Origin: Laguncularia racemosa
Lineage: Eukaryota; Streptophyta; Magnoliopsida; Myrtales; Combretaceae
NCBI GenBank assembly: GCA_037954665.1
Contig: JBBMOL010000018.1
Location: 7,006,001-7,070,000, forward strand
Direction of reading: 5' to 3'
Length of the DNA: 64,000 nucleotides
The translations under genes and the position numbers were made by a program. Within the stretch, counting starts at the first letter, position 1. Every line of letters starts with the position of its first letter. A model generated the notes under the pieces. That model ran no database searches, had not been told where the DNA came from, and worked only from the letters and a program-made list of their open reading frames with translations. Below are positions 35,832 through 47,752 of this stretch, piece after piece.

Positions 35832-36299
35832 AATAAGAAATGTTGTATGTTGAACTGAAAAGGAAAGAGAATTTACAGTTTTGTTTGTTATGTTTTTAGT
35901 ATTTGTTTTGGTTCGTAATTTAGAATAAATAGTTACTTGTTCTGGTTCACAAGAGGAAAGGACTCAAGTTAGATTAGGAAACTTAGGTTTTATATTTTAG
36001 TGTTGCATGTACTCTATATAAAGCCGTGTAAGGGGCCGACACAAAGAAGAATTGAATAGAAAATTACACTCTTTTTTCGTGAAAAACGAAACCCTCTTTT
36101 GTTCTTTGCAAAAGAACTCTCCTTTAGGAATTTTTTAACTTAATTACTATAGCAAAACCCTTAATTGATAACTTAGGTTTCAGTCAATAGGTGTGATTGG
36201 GGTCTAATTTGTGCTACTTGTTCGAGATGATCCTTGAGGAATTGATTCAAATAACATTCGTCGGGTTCTAGGTTTAATATACCTAGGGTTCATGCATCA
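35606..36299 (+). repeat. 3' LTR of element F (694 bp)
   Basis: Starts TGATGAGGATC directly after a purine tract and ends ATGCATCA. The first part encodes the polyprotein tail, as in element C. Confidence 0.8.
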
Positions 36300-37620
36300 A
36301 AACCACTCAACCAAATGTCCCACCTCCCAATGCTCTTGGTGGATTTAGCCATCAGCTTACTCCTACACCTGCTTCTATGGCATCTAGCCTAAGGACTTCC
36401 TTTGTAATGAAGGAAGACTTGGACATATACTTAAAAGAAATACAAGTAAAGTCGACTATAGGAGTACTAGAGTTAAGACTCCCTTACTATCAGCACATTG
36501 TTGAAAGCCGTATCTTAAAGATTATGTTAATCCTAAGTTCATCCTGTTTAATGGTAAGAAATGGAGCGCCAAAGAACATTTACTTATGTTTATTGAGACC
36601 TTGGAAGTATACAAGCTGGATGATGACATGAAACTTAAAGAATTTTTCAAATCACTGACTGAAAAAGGCATACACCTGGTATGTCAATCTCCCTACAGGG
36701 TCAATTGATTCGTAGGGGTTTATGTATAAGCTATTCTTGAAAAAGTTCTTCTCCACCTAGGACTGGGTCATAATTACGGACATGGAAAGAATATGGTAGT
36801 ATCCCAAGGAAGACTTAATGGATTATATAGAACGCTTCAAAGAGCACACATTTGACATCTAAGATGTATGTGATGAGAGGGCGTCAATGAAGATTTGCAT
36901 CCAAGGGATGTTCACTAAGTATGCAATCCACTTAGAAAATCTTAATCTAAGTTCTTTTTCTACAATATTCAAGACTGCAAGGAGAACCAACAAGTTTGTT
37001 GTAAGACAACAAAGAGAAAATGGGAGGTTTGAGAAATGAGCAACATCTGCTAGCCTACCCCAAGTTAAGACCACTAGAGACAATAAGAAGCTAAGGAAAG
37101 ATACATCCTAAGGATCTATATCAATTCCCCCTTTCCCATGCCCAATGAGAAAGGTACATGCTTCATTTGACCAATGGCTATGAGATGGGAATATCAAGTT
37201 CCCAAGAGTGGATCGTTTACTAACATAAAATAAGAGAAATGATCCTAAGTTTTGTAAGAATCATAGATTTGTAGGTCACCCTACGGAGGAGTGTTGGACT
37301 TTGAAGAAGATTTTCAATGATAAGGTCCGTAATGGGGAACTTATCATAGAAAATAATGATATCCGTAATAATCCACTTCATACACACAATAATCAATGGG
37401 GTATTGGAAATGCCATCAACCACAATCCTAATATTGAAGAAGGAGATATGTCACATACTGAGATGTATAATGTACAAGAGGCTATGACTAGGAATAATGA
37501 GGACACATATATGCCAAAAATAGCTGCCCTAATGAAGACAATTAACTTCAGAAATGTTTTTAACCTACTAGGGTTTAACAAGGATGCATGTCTTACAGCA
37601 ACAACTGCCCTTACCTAAAT
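36300..37620 (+). pseudogene. Gag of element G, C-terminal part
   Basis: Resumes after F with TTQPNVPPPNALGGF, then RTSFVMKEDLDIYLKEIQVKS, and a knuckle-like CKNHRFVGHPTEECW (about 37255-37300). KKIFNDKVRNGELII follows. Multiple frames and stops. The same blocks appear in H. Confidence 0.75.
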
Positions 37621-37669
37621 CGCAAAAAGACAATACGTGGAGTGTTGTCTAGCATAGCCTGTATGAAGA

Positions 37670-38290
37670 ATGGCAAAGGCATATGAGAATGAAATTCTCT
37701 TTACTAATGCGGATATGTGTACTAAGAATCCCAATCATAATCATCTTCTTTATGTAGAAAGCATACTAAATGGGCATCTCATTAAGAGGACATTTATAAA
37801 TAATGGCTCTTCTATAAATATAATGTTATTATCTACACTAAAGGCTACAAGAATAGACAACCAATGCCTAATGAGATAACCTATTACCATCAATAGTTTC
37901 ATTGACATAGTTACAAACACAGTAAGGTATGTTAATGTGAGCTTTAAAGTGGGCCCTATACGGAGCTCCACATGGTTCCATGTGATCAATGAGCCTATAT
38001 CCTACCACCTACTAGTTAGAAGAAAGTGGTTGAACGATCACAATCTCATAGCCTAAACATGGCATCGATGCATTAAGGGCTAGTGGAAAGGAAATGACAT
38101 ATTTATTCTTACTACGAACAATCTATTTAAGCATAAAGAGGTATAGTTTACCGAAGTTGCATTCTTTGATGAATATGCTGAAGAGAGAGAAATTGTTATC
38201 TCAATACCCTCCAGCATACCACTATCTACTTGGGAAGAGACTCAAGAGAGGCCTACGATAAAGAAGAGAATGTGATGCTCTCATAGGGGC
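37670..38290 (+). pseudogene. Protease region of element G, active site lost
   Basis: HLLYVESILNGHLIKRTFINNGSSINIMLLSTL corresponds to the retropepsin active site, where family members have VDSGSS; here the catalytic Asp codon reads Asn. Downstream FHVINEPISYHLLVRRKWL matches the conserved LLGRPW-like block. Confidence 0.65.
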
Positions 38291-38479
38291 CAAAAGAAGC
38301 AAAGGAGAAATGAAGTGAGAGAAAGTTTCATCAGAGAAGATGGGCAAAGGGTATACTATTTATGACAGTCTATAGGATTTGAAGGAGATGGACCTAAAGA
38401 AGCTTGTTCATCTTCTTCAGATCCCATCCCAACCCCCCGTTTAGAGATGCAGGATCAACTTAAGCCATAAGTTGATGAA

Positions 38480-39410
38480 ATTGAAGAGTTAGATCTAGCA
38501 AAACTAAGGGAGTCTCCGAAACCTATCTTCATTGGTAAGAATCTCTTGCAAGAGCTTAAAGTCTACCTAGTGGAGTTGCTAAGGAAGTATAGAGACGTAT
38601 TTGCATGGACTTACGATGAAATGCTAAGATTAGACCCTACTCTAGTGGTATACAGATTGAACATTGCAACTAAGGTTATGCCAGTTAAATAAAGACAACA
38701 AATTTTTTACCCAAAAAGTTAGGGTTTAAATCAAATAAAAGATTGAGAAGTTTCTCAAAGCTGGCTTTATCAAGCCAATTGAGCACCCCCTCATGGTTAG
38801 CTAGTATCATACCAATTAAGAAGAAAAATGGCCAAATATGAGTCTATATAGATTTTCATGATCTCGACGAGGCTTGCCCAAAGGATGACTTCCCATTGCC
38901 AAATATTAATATGCTAGTGGATGCCATGGCTAAACATGAGTTTTTCTCATTTATGGATTGTTTTAGCAGCTAGAACTAAATCAAAATAGCCATTAGAGAT
39001 GTTGAATGTGGTGCTTTCAGAAAGCTAGTTGGGAATTTCTACTATACAGGCTTAAGAATGTAGGAGCTACTTACTAAAGAGCAATGACTACCATTTTTCA
39101 TTATATGATGCACGACTTTATGGAAGACTATGTGGATGACATTGTTATCAAGTCAAGGCGAGTGCCAAATCACTTGATACATCTGCAGAAGGTTTTTGAG
39201 TGGTACTAGTTGTATAAGTTGCACATGAACCTGCCAAAGTGCATCTTTGGTGTAGCGTATAGCAAATTCCTTAGATTTGTAGTTCACAAAAAAGGGATCG
39301 ATGTCGATCTAGCAAAGGTGCAGGCTATATAATCCATGCCTTCACCCACTAACCCGAAGGAATTAAAAACATTCATGGGGAAGGTCTCCTATATCTGATG
39401 ATTCATCCTA
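38480..39410 (+). pseudogene. Reverse transcriptase of element G
   Basis: Blocks in order: SIIPIKKKNGQI, VYIDFHDLDEACPKDDFPLPNINMLVDAMA, FFSFMDCFS, YVDDIVIKSR (39129-39140 encodes YVDD), LHMNLPKCIFGV and VHKKGIDVDLAKVQAI. The catalytic YVDD is intact, but stops and frame changes abound. Confidence 0.82.
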
Positions 39411-39429
39411 ATGCTAGCCGAGATCTCTT

Positions 39430-40410
39430 ATCCCCTACAACAGTTCATGAAGAAAGGAGCATTGTTTGAGTGGGGACAATTACAAGAGGAGGCCATTTAG
39501 AAAGTAAAGGATATACTTACATCTCTACAGACAATGACAATGCCTATCAATTTGACATCCACAGATAAGTCCATTGGAGCTTTACTTGCACAAGAACTCA
39601 ATGGAAGGGAGCGACTTGTATATTACCTAAGTTAATCCCTCTAAGGGAGTGAATTCAATTATTAAACCTATGAGAAGTATTGTCTTGCACTGATATTTAT
39701 TACACAAAAGTTGCGTCATTACTTAGTGCATAAAGTCAATCTTGTCACTCACTCCGACCCAATTAAATACTTATTATCATGGCCGGCCCTATCTAGATGA
39801 ATCACAAAATGGTTACTTCTCCTATTAGAGTTTGATATTATGGTTATTCTACCTAAGGCTATTAAGTCTCAAGCTCTAGCAGACCTCTTAGCTCATTTTC
39901 CTATGGCACATGAAACCCACACCACAGATACGATCCTGGCAAAGTTTCGTGAAGATTTCATGAGGACAGAATTGGGTGAAGAATGGCAATTACAGTTTGA
40001 CGGCACATCTATTAGTACTGGGAAAGGAGCTGAGGTAGTATTAACAACCCTTAAAGGCCAAGAGATACCATTAGCATTTAAGCTCAATTTCCATTGCGCT
40101 AATAATGAGGTTAAGTACGACTATACGAGGCTCTACTACTCGAAGACATTGCAACACAAAGTGTTAAGGTATCTCACTTGTGCATTTATGGTGATTCAAA
40201 CCTAATTATCAAACAGGCCAATGGTGAATTGGCTCTCAAAGAACCAACACTAGCGCCTTGTAAGGCTGTAGTGCAATCTTTAGTTAGAAAATTCAATTCA
40301 GTGAGATATGAACATACTAAACGATCGACCAATCATTATGTGGACGCACTTGCAACTTCACCATCCAAAGTCCCTATTCAAGCCGAAGAAGATGGTTTAA
40401 GTATTTAGGT
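39430..40410 (+). pseudogene. Two RNase H domains of element G
   Basis: The first domain spans about 39470-39830 (SIGALLAQELNGRERLVYYLS, LALIFITQKLRHYL, THSDPIKYLL). The second, of the archaeal type specific to the Tat lineage, spans about 39970-40400: WQLQFDGTSISTGKGAEVVL, IPLAFKLNFHCANNE and IYGDSNLIIKQANGELALKEP. Dual RNase H is a Tat-lineage hallmark. Confidence 0.8.
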
Positions 40411-40429
40411 TATTAAAAAATCGGTTCCA

Positions 40430-42050
40430 TGCATAGCTTTGCAATTGCTAGATGAGGAAAAAGAAACACTAAATGATTGGTGCACTCCCATCAAAGGTCA
40501 GCTAGCACATCCTAGTGTAGCTTCTCTGGTAACCTTAAAAACGTTTATCCTCATTAATGGCATTTTATAATTTAAAGGTTTAGAGGGCATCCTATAGCGA
40601 TGTATTTGTGCAAAGCAAACATGCTTGATATTGGACAAGTATCACAAAATCTGGTGTGGAGAAGAAGGCCTATCCTTGTATTGCCACATACAATACATAA
40701 GGTATTACTGGCTAACTATGGACAAAGATGCTTCTCAAATGCAAATGAGTTACCCAAAATGCTACTAGATTCCTGATTAAGGCGAATGCCACTTTGTAGC
40801 AAGTGTCAGTGATTGGAGACACCCTTACATAGACTATTTGCATAATGGCACCTTACCTACAAATGGCATTGATGCTCACATAGTAAAACGTAAGGCAAAG
40901 AGATATATCATGCATGAAGATCAACTATACAAGGTATCATTCAAGGGACAACCCCTTAGGTGTATCACACCACCCAAAACGGAGACTATACTAGTTGAAC
41001 CCCACTCTAAAAATGGTAGAGAACATCAAAGAGGAAGGAAGTTGTAGTACCACCTATTAAGCTTGGGGTATTACTAGCTTATAATGGAAAATGATGCATT
41101 TAACTTTGCTAAGAGGTGTGTCACATGCCAACAACATAGGAATGCCATCTATTCTCCCATTGTTTCACCGCATAGCTTAGCTACTCCATGGCATTTCTAT
41201 ACGTAGGCATTTGACTTGATTGGCCCAATATATCTACCATCTAGGGGATTTAATTAGATCTTGGTAGGTACCGAATGCTTCACTAAGTGGGTGGAGGCAA
41301 TCCCATTAAAGAAAGCTACAGGACAAATAGTGGCAAGCTTCATGAAAGAACATATGATTTGCCACTTTGGAATCCCAAAGCACATTTTTTTCAAACAATG
41401 GTACACCCTTTATAACTCACATGTATAGCAACTATTAGTCTCTTATGGTATCGATCACGTGAAGTCCACACCTTACTACCCAAAAGGAAATGGCCAAGCA
41501 GAAGTAATGAATAAGACTCTTCTAAAAGTACTTAGTTGTATGGTGCATGAAAATCATAAAGAATGGCATCATAAGCTGCCATTAGCACTATAGGAGTACA
41601 AGACATCTAAATGAAGCCCCACTCATGCCACCCCTTTTTCTTTAGTATATCGATGCGAGGCAATGCTACTCATAGAAGTTTTGGTCCCATCTACAAGATT
41701 AGCCATTAATGCTGAACTTAAATGGGATACTTTATGAATGCTCAATCTTGAAGCTCTAGAGGAGAGATAAGACACCGCCAAGTGTCATCTTACTAACTAT
41801 TGATAGCGATTAACTGCGGCTTATGATCGTTTGGTCAAGAAACGGTCCTTTTTAGCAAGGTGACATTATACTTAATGCAATGAAGCATGTACAGCGAGGT
41901 ATTCCGGCACCAAAGTTCACACTAAAGTCAGAAGGCCCCTTCATCATTCATGAGGTCTATAATAGTGGTTATTGTAAGCTTCTAAACCCAACAACTAATA
42001 AAGTTACTACAACTATCAATTTTCATTACATTAAAAAGCTTCATATGTGA
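40430..42050 (+). pseudogene. Integrase of element G
   Basis: Zinc-finger part CVTCQQHRN (about 41112), core AFDLIGPIYLPSRG (first Asp, about 41210), TECFTKWVEAIPLKKATG, HFGIPKHI, then a frame change that destroys the second Asp motif (FKQW for SDNG). NGQAEVMNKTLLKVL (about 41490) keeps the Glu. The C-terminal part reads to VTTTINFHYIKKLHM and stop at about 42048. Degraded. Confidence 0.8.
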
Positions 42051-42700
42051 AATGAATGATGTATTTGCAAATTATCATGAATCATATGCATAGCTCACAC
42101 TGTTAGAGCCTTTTCAATGCTTTTCTTTTTAATACCCACTTATCTTGTTGCTACAAAGTTAAAGAGTTATCTCCTTAGCACACAAACATGATTAACCATC
42201 CCCTCTTACATTGTTATCACATGGTTAGAGCAAGTGCTCCCAAGTGCATAATGAAATGCTTAGCTTGCAAAAACATATCTATAAATAAAGAATAAATGGT
42301 TATGTATTGGGTAATACCCTCTTAACTATCAATGCTAGTATGTTGAACTATGAAATAAACACCACTATCACCGCTTAAGTGCAATTGATCATTTCAACCA
42401 TTTAATGTATTGTTGCTAGCAAGTGAAAGCTTTACTTCAATGCACAACATAGTCACTTAACTAAATAACATGATTGTGACTAGTATCACTTATGGAAAGT
42501 ACATGAGAATAAGTCATGATCACACATACATATAAGAAAAATAAAGACAAATAACTTTATTGATTTCAATATAATGCTTTAAAATGAAAACAAAAGCATA
42601 GTCATGCCGAACTATGGAAGACAATCTAGGCCTACTAAGGACTTGATCTAAGTCTCCTAAAAGTGCCTTCATCTCAAGATCGGTTACTCTAACTACTTGT
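42051..42700. other. Spacer between G pol and the antisense PMD gene
   Basis: AT-rich, no coding potential seen. Confidence 0.5.
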
Positions 42701-42705
42701 AACTC

Positions 42706-43480
42706 TTACACTTTACTCATCAGTTCATCATGCCACCTCTTAACAGTATAGTAACTCAACAACCTCTTGGCTTTAGCAGCAAATGGCTCTAAGCTGTTAA
42801 TCTTGAATCTTAGAAGGTCGGCTTCCTTAATACATTTAATCAACTGCTTAAGTTCTACCTCTAACAATGAATTCCAAGGCATGTTTAACAATAACATCGT
42901 CTCCCCCAACATCTTCACCATAGTGCAAGCTAATTTAGTCCTTAACATAGAAGACCTAACCCAAAAGTCTCTATCTATAGCATCAAGGGTCTCAAATGAA
43001 TCCAATAACCAAAAAGGCACAGCGAATCCCCAAAAAGGATGTAGTCTTCTCTATCATAGCATAAACCTTTAAAGTCGCTTCCTTGTCTTAGGGAGGCATC
43101 GAAGCGATTAGGGGAGAAAGGATATCTATAGGAGTTACATACAACTCATCTTCATATGTACCCGAGCAAAGCAATGCATTGGCATGGTCTCCAGCATTGA
43201 TGTTATCATTATCCTCATTTATCTCTATGACATCCTCATCAATACTAGTAGTAAGTGCTCTAACTCCAATGGAGTCTTGCAACCCTTCTATATCATCATC
43301 ATCACTTCTACCATCTTTAATCGATGATTCCACATAATTCGCTTAATCTTGATCATCGTTAACTCGAATTGAAATGGTCGCCTTTTCAATATAAGTGCTA
43401 AAGAGAATTTTAGAGCCCATCTTAACCTGCACATATATAATAGATGAAGGCGATTAGTAAAAAAGAATACATGTATGTGC
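42706..43480 (-). pseudogene. PMD-type antisense gene, C-terminal exon(s)
   Basis: Minus-strand reading. After an acceptor-like tatatgtgcag (about 43434-43424) comes an acidic segment (DDDDIEGLQDSIGVRAL, 43088-43333). A helical, Leu/Lys/Glu-rich end follows (VELKQLIKCIKEADLLRFKINSLE, 42706-43020), the usual tail of plant-mobile-domain proteins. It is the continuation of 61040-62990, from which D, B and C separate it. Stops show it is no longer functional as one gene. Confidence 0.6.
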
Positions 43481-43501
43481 TTAATAACAAGAAATATACA
43501 A

Positions 43502-43506
43502 GGATG
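43502..43506 (+). repeat. Target site duplication of element D, left
   Basis: ggatg; the partner is 55852-55856. Confidence 0.88.
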
Positions 43507-44517
43507 TGATGGGAAAATTTCTGACAATGTCAACCTTTTCAGAACCCAATTTGGATTATTATCCAAATTGCTCATATTTTACCTTTTGTCTTTATTTCTA
43601 ATTAAATTTGAGAATAATCTTACAGGTACAATTATAATTCTCCATGGGATGCCAAAATGTCCTACAACTTCAGTTGGACACCGAACATTTTTCAGGATAA
43701 CAATCAAAGACCTGCTGCGATTGTTTGCTATCCTGAGGCATTGGATCATGAAGACTTATGTTATTTTGTATCTTGTAAATGTTTATTGAACTATTTTGGT
43801 TGTATTTTTTTTTTTTGGGACACTTCTATTTCCTTGTAATTTTCATTTAGGGCTAGCCACCTTAAAAGTGGCAAACTTGTAATTTTGAGCACTTTTTAAC
43901 CCTAGGAGTAGCAAGTATAAATACTTGCTTAAGAGAGGGTTTGAGGAGGCTTAATTTTTCAGAAAAAACACTTCACATTTCTTGAGAGGGCTTAGGGTTT
44001 CCTAATTCCAAAATTCTCTTATCAATTTCAATCCCAAGAAGTTGGAATTGTGGCGAGTGCAACAAGGAGAAATCGTGAGTAATATCGATTCATCTTTGTT
44101 GTTGTTCATTTCTTCTCTAGTGAGTCATATCTAGGGTAGATTTGATTCTTTCTTGGACTTGTTAGTGATTGTAATTCTTGGATAATCATCTTGTAAAGGT
44201 TAATTGTTCATTGAGATTGAATACTTCTTAGTGATTGGCGTGAATTGGCATTATTGGAAGGATATTGAGATCACGGTTTTGTGCTTATCTTATTGCTTCC
44301 TTTTGATTTGATTTTACATGAAATTCATCTTCTCTTGTGGTTATTTGGTTAATATTATCATTAGAGATTACAATTGGTTCATTTAAACAACAATTCCCAT
44401 CAAAATCTACAAGGTGTTCACGTGAAATCACCCTCAAGTGCACCGGTTTGTGTTTTGTGAATTAAGGTGTTTTTCCTTGATTCTTTTGATTGTGCTTAAG
44501 TGGAATTAGGCACATCA
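43507..44517 (+). repeat. 5' LTR of element D (1011 bp)
   Basis: TGATGGGAAAATTT...TTAGGCACATCA. A TATA-like agtataaatacttg lies at about 43913. It matches the split right LTR, with about five differences in the first 120 bp (by eye). Confidence 0.93.
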
Positions 44518-44522
44518 TATTT

Positions 44523-44534
44523 TGGTATCAGAGC
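44523..44534 (+). other. Primer binding site of element D (initiator tRNA-Met type)
   Basis: TGGTATCAGAGC, five bases inside the LTR end. Confidence 0.9.
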
Positions 44535-45196
44535 TTGAAGGTTTATGAGAAGGGGTTTGTCGATTGAAGTTTGGGAATTGAAAGTTTTTGTATTACCATT
44601 GTGAACCGAATTGTAGAAGAGTGGAAATTCGGAATAATTGAAATTTTTTTTTTTGTGTGACACCTTGATCTTTACGTGATTGATCTTTGTTGAAGAGGAT
44701 AAATGAAGCTTCTGATTTGAAAGAAAAGTTTGGTTATTGTCTTCGTCCTTGCCATGTGTTGTTTACGTGAGGAGGGAGAGGAATTTCTTGTTGTAGCATT
44801 GTTAATTAAGTGTATGTTGTTTCTTCATTATTGCAGAATTGAAGAGTCATTTCATTAGCAGATTTCTTCAAGTGGCGTGGAGGATTAGGAAACTGATTTG
44901 AATTCAAATTAACCATTAAACTATAGAGTTATTGTGTATTAATCACCTTGATTGCACATTAACTTGTTGGAATTAATTGCTTGCCATTTAAAGGAGTATC
45001 TTTAGTTAGTTTTGTTTGTTGCTACCATAGAAGTGAAGGGTTGCAACATATTATTGTTGCGTGGATTTAGTGTGTTGTGTGTGTAGTGTGCAAGTGGCGG
45101 AGTGAGTTAGTTTTGGCGTGAAGTTGTTTTGTGAAGTGATTGTGCTACAATTACTAGATATTACACTAGTACATCAAATAGATTGCATCCACAAAC

Positions 45197-47140
45197 ATGT
45201 TTAATAATAGCGTGAATGGAGGAATGAGTGATGAAGCCAATAGTCGAGTTAGTGGAGGTCAGGGTCCTAATGTTGCAGGTAGGAGGACCTTAGATGAACA
45301 GCTACAGGATCTTACTACTATAGTTGCTACTCTAGCAACTAGGATTGATTGGAAGACATTACCACAACCACCAGTCGTAAACCATCAGGCACCACCTCGA
45401 GTAGCTCCACAAAACCCTCATCGAAACAGAGTAGTGAGAGATGGGAATTTAAATAGAAGGATGGGTGAGGAGCATCTTCCAAACATGGAAGAAAGGGATG
45501 ACAATTTTGGGGTAAACCTAAATCAGAATAGGGATTTCAAGCCACCTCGGGATTTGGAGTATGTGAAACTACAGATGCCATCCTATGATGGTAAGGGATC
45601 GGTAGATGAATACTTAGACTAGGAGGATAAGGTCAAAGGTCTCTTCGAATGTTATGAGATCGACGACAGTACCAGGGTCAGATTGGCTGCTGTTGAATTT
45701 GTGGGGTATGCTGCACTTTGGTGGAAGAATATGATCATCAACAGGCGTCAGGATGGAGAGGCAGAGGTTCAGACCTGGAGGGACATGAAGAGGTTGCTAA
45801 GGAAAAGGTTCATTCCTGAGCACTACAAACAAGAGTTGCTTATGCGATTGCAAACCTTGAGGCAGGGGGGCAAAACAGTGGATGATTATGTGCAGGAATT
45901 TAAGACCCTTTTGATTAGGTGTGGATCTGTTGAGCCTCCAGAACAAACTATAGCGCGATTTTTCTCAGGTCTAAAATATGAGATAGCGTGTATTGTTGAG
46001 CTACAGCACTATTCTACACTTGATGAGGCTATTCAGTTGGCCTTAAAAGTAGAGAGACAGAGGAGGTCCAACTTCTCTAGGGCTCCAAGCAGTAGGCCCA
46101 ACAATGTTAATAGACCCATCTCAGCTGACAGTCAATCAGGAGGAACAAAGGAGGTAGGTGAGGGAGTCAAAGCAGTGGACACTACTACCCCAACCATTGT
46201 AAGAGAAAACTTACCCACTGGGAAGGGTAAAGAGGTCATGGCAACAGAAACGAGGCAAACTGTTCCCGAATCTACTAGTGGGAAAGCGCACTAGATAAAA
46301 TGTTTTAAATGCATAGGATTTAGGCATATGGCTACACAGTGTCCAAATAAGAGGGTGATGACTGTTATAGAAGACACTAGAGAGGATATTGAGGATGATC
46401 ATGGCCAGATTGAGCTTACAGACTTACCTACAGCACTGCAGGAATACTACGATGATCAGAATGCAAATGCGCCTGAGGAGCATACTGGGAGGAAATATCT
46501 ACCCCTTAATGTGTTACGTAGGATTTTGTCCACATCTCCTGATACCAGTAATATTTGGAGGGAGAACATATTTCATACCTCTTGCAGAATCAGAGGTAAC
46601 CTTTGTGTACTCATCATCGATAGTGGTAGTTGCACGAATGTTATATCTGCTGCACTGGTAGACAAATTACAACTATCTACTATACCACATCCTAGTCCTT
46701 ATCAGTTGCATTGGCTGGATAATAGAGGTAGTATGTAGGTTACCCTTAGGGCAAAGGTTCCTGTGAGTGTCTGGAAGAACTATCATGATGAGATCCTTTG
46801 TGATGTAGTTCCTATGCATGCATTCCATTTGCTGTTGGGTCGGCCTTGGTTATATGATCAACGGGTGATACATGATGGGTTTGAAAATACCTACATGTTC
46901 AGCATGGGCGAGTCACGCATAGTTCTATTACCAATGACTCCATCTGAGGTCCAAGGTTTTCAGAGACAGATCAAGAATCCATCCACTACCATGGTTAGTC
47001 GGAAGAGTAGGACAAGAGAGATACTAGGGTTCAATTCCATAACTGATCCTCTAGATTTGAGGGCAAATCTTTCAGAAGCCCGAGGAGATGATGGGAAAAT
47101 TTCCGACAATGTCAACCTTTCCAGAACCCAATTTGGATGA
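45197..47140 (+). pseudogene. Gag-protease polyprotein of element D, one frame with three TAG stops
   Basis: ATG at 45197; one frame to 47140. Gag: LQMPSYDGKGSVDEYLD, FVGYAALWWKNM, LRKRFIPEHYKQELLMRLQTL, VELQHYSTLDEAIQLALKVE. Knuckle CFKCIGFRHMATQC (about 46300-46340; the usual Gly-His is Arg-His). Protease: IFHTSCRIRGNLCVLIIDSGSCTNV with active-site DSG at about 46618, then YHDEILCDVVPMHAFHLLLGRPW. It ends DPLDLRANLSEARGDD and runs about 17 codons into the LTR. Stops are TAG at about 45620 (TGG expected), 46292 and 46736. It would build particles and process Gag but not copy DNA. Confidence 0.9.
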
Positions 47141-47752
47141 TTATCCAAATTGCTCATATTTTACCTTTTGTCTTTATTTCTAAATAAATTTGAGAATAAT
47201 CTTATAGGTACAATTATAATTCTCCATGGGATGCCAAAATGTCCTACAACTTCAGTTGGACACCGAACATTTTTCAGGATAACAATCAAAGACCTACTGC
47301 GATTGTTCACTATTCTGAGGCATTGGATCATGAAGACTTATGTTATTTTGTATCTTGTAAATGTTTCTTGAACTATTTTGGTTGTATTTTGTTTTTGGGA
47401 AACTTTTATTTCCTTGTAATTTTCATTTAGGGCTAGCCACCTTAAAAGTGGCAAACTTGTAATTTTGAGCACTTTTTAACGCTAGGAGTAGCAAGTATAA
47501 ATACTTTCTTAAGAGAGGGTTTGAGAAGGCTTAATTTTTCAGAAAAAACACTTCACATTTCGTGAGAGGGCTTAGGGTTTCCTAATTCCAAAATTCTCTT
47601 ATCAATTTCAATCCCAAGAAGTTGGAATTGTGGCGAGTGTAACAAGGAGAAATCGTGAGTAATATCGATTCATCTTTGTTGTTGTTCATTTCTTCTCTAG
47701 TGAGACATATCTAGGGTAGATTTGATTCTTTCTTCGACTTGTTAGTGATTGT
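47089..47752 (+). repeat. 3' LTR of element D, first part
   Basis: Starts TGATGGGAAAATTTCC after the purine tract cccgaggaga. Interrupted at attgt (47748-47752) by element B and continued at 55507-55851. Confidence 0.92.
47748..47752 (+). repeat. Target site duplication of element B, left
   Basis: attgt; the partner is 55502-55506. The uninterrupted D left LTR reads gtgattgtaattcttgg at the same place. Confidence 0.95.

Larger units (their letters stand above)
32260..36299 (+). mobile_element. Element F: CRM-like gypsy element with RT and IN cores deleted
   Basis: Inserted in the gag of G. The right LTR is 35606-36299 (694 bp, TGATGAGG...GCATCA, preceded by the purine tract gaggaaggagggaa). 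The left LTR keeps only its last 425 bp (32260-32684), so its first about 270 bp and any target site duplication are gone. The internal part holds an initiator-tRNA-Met primer binding site, gag, a CCHC knuckle, protease, a short piece of RT, and the integrase C-terminal tail. The RT core, RNase H and integrase core are absent. Gag and tail sequences match element C. Confidence 0.85.
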
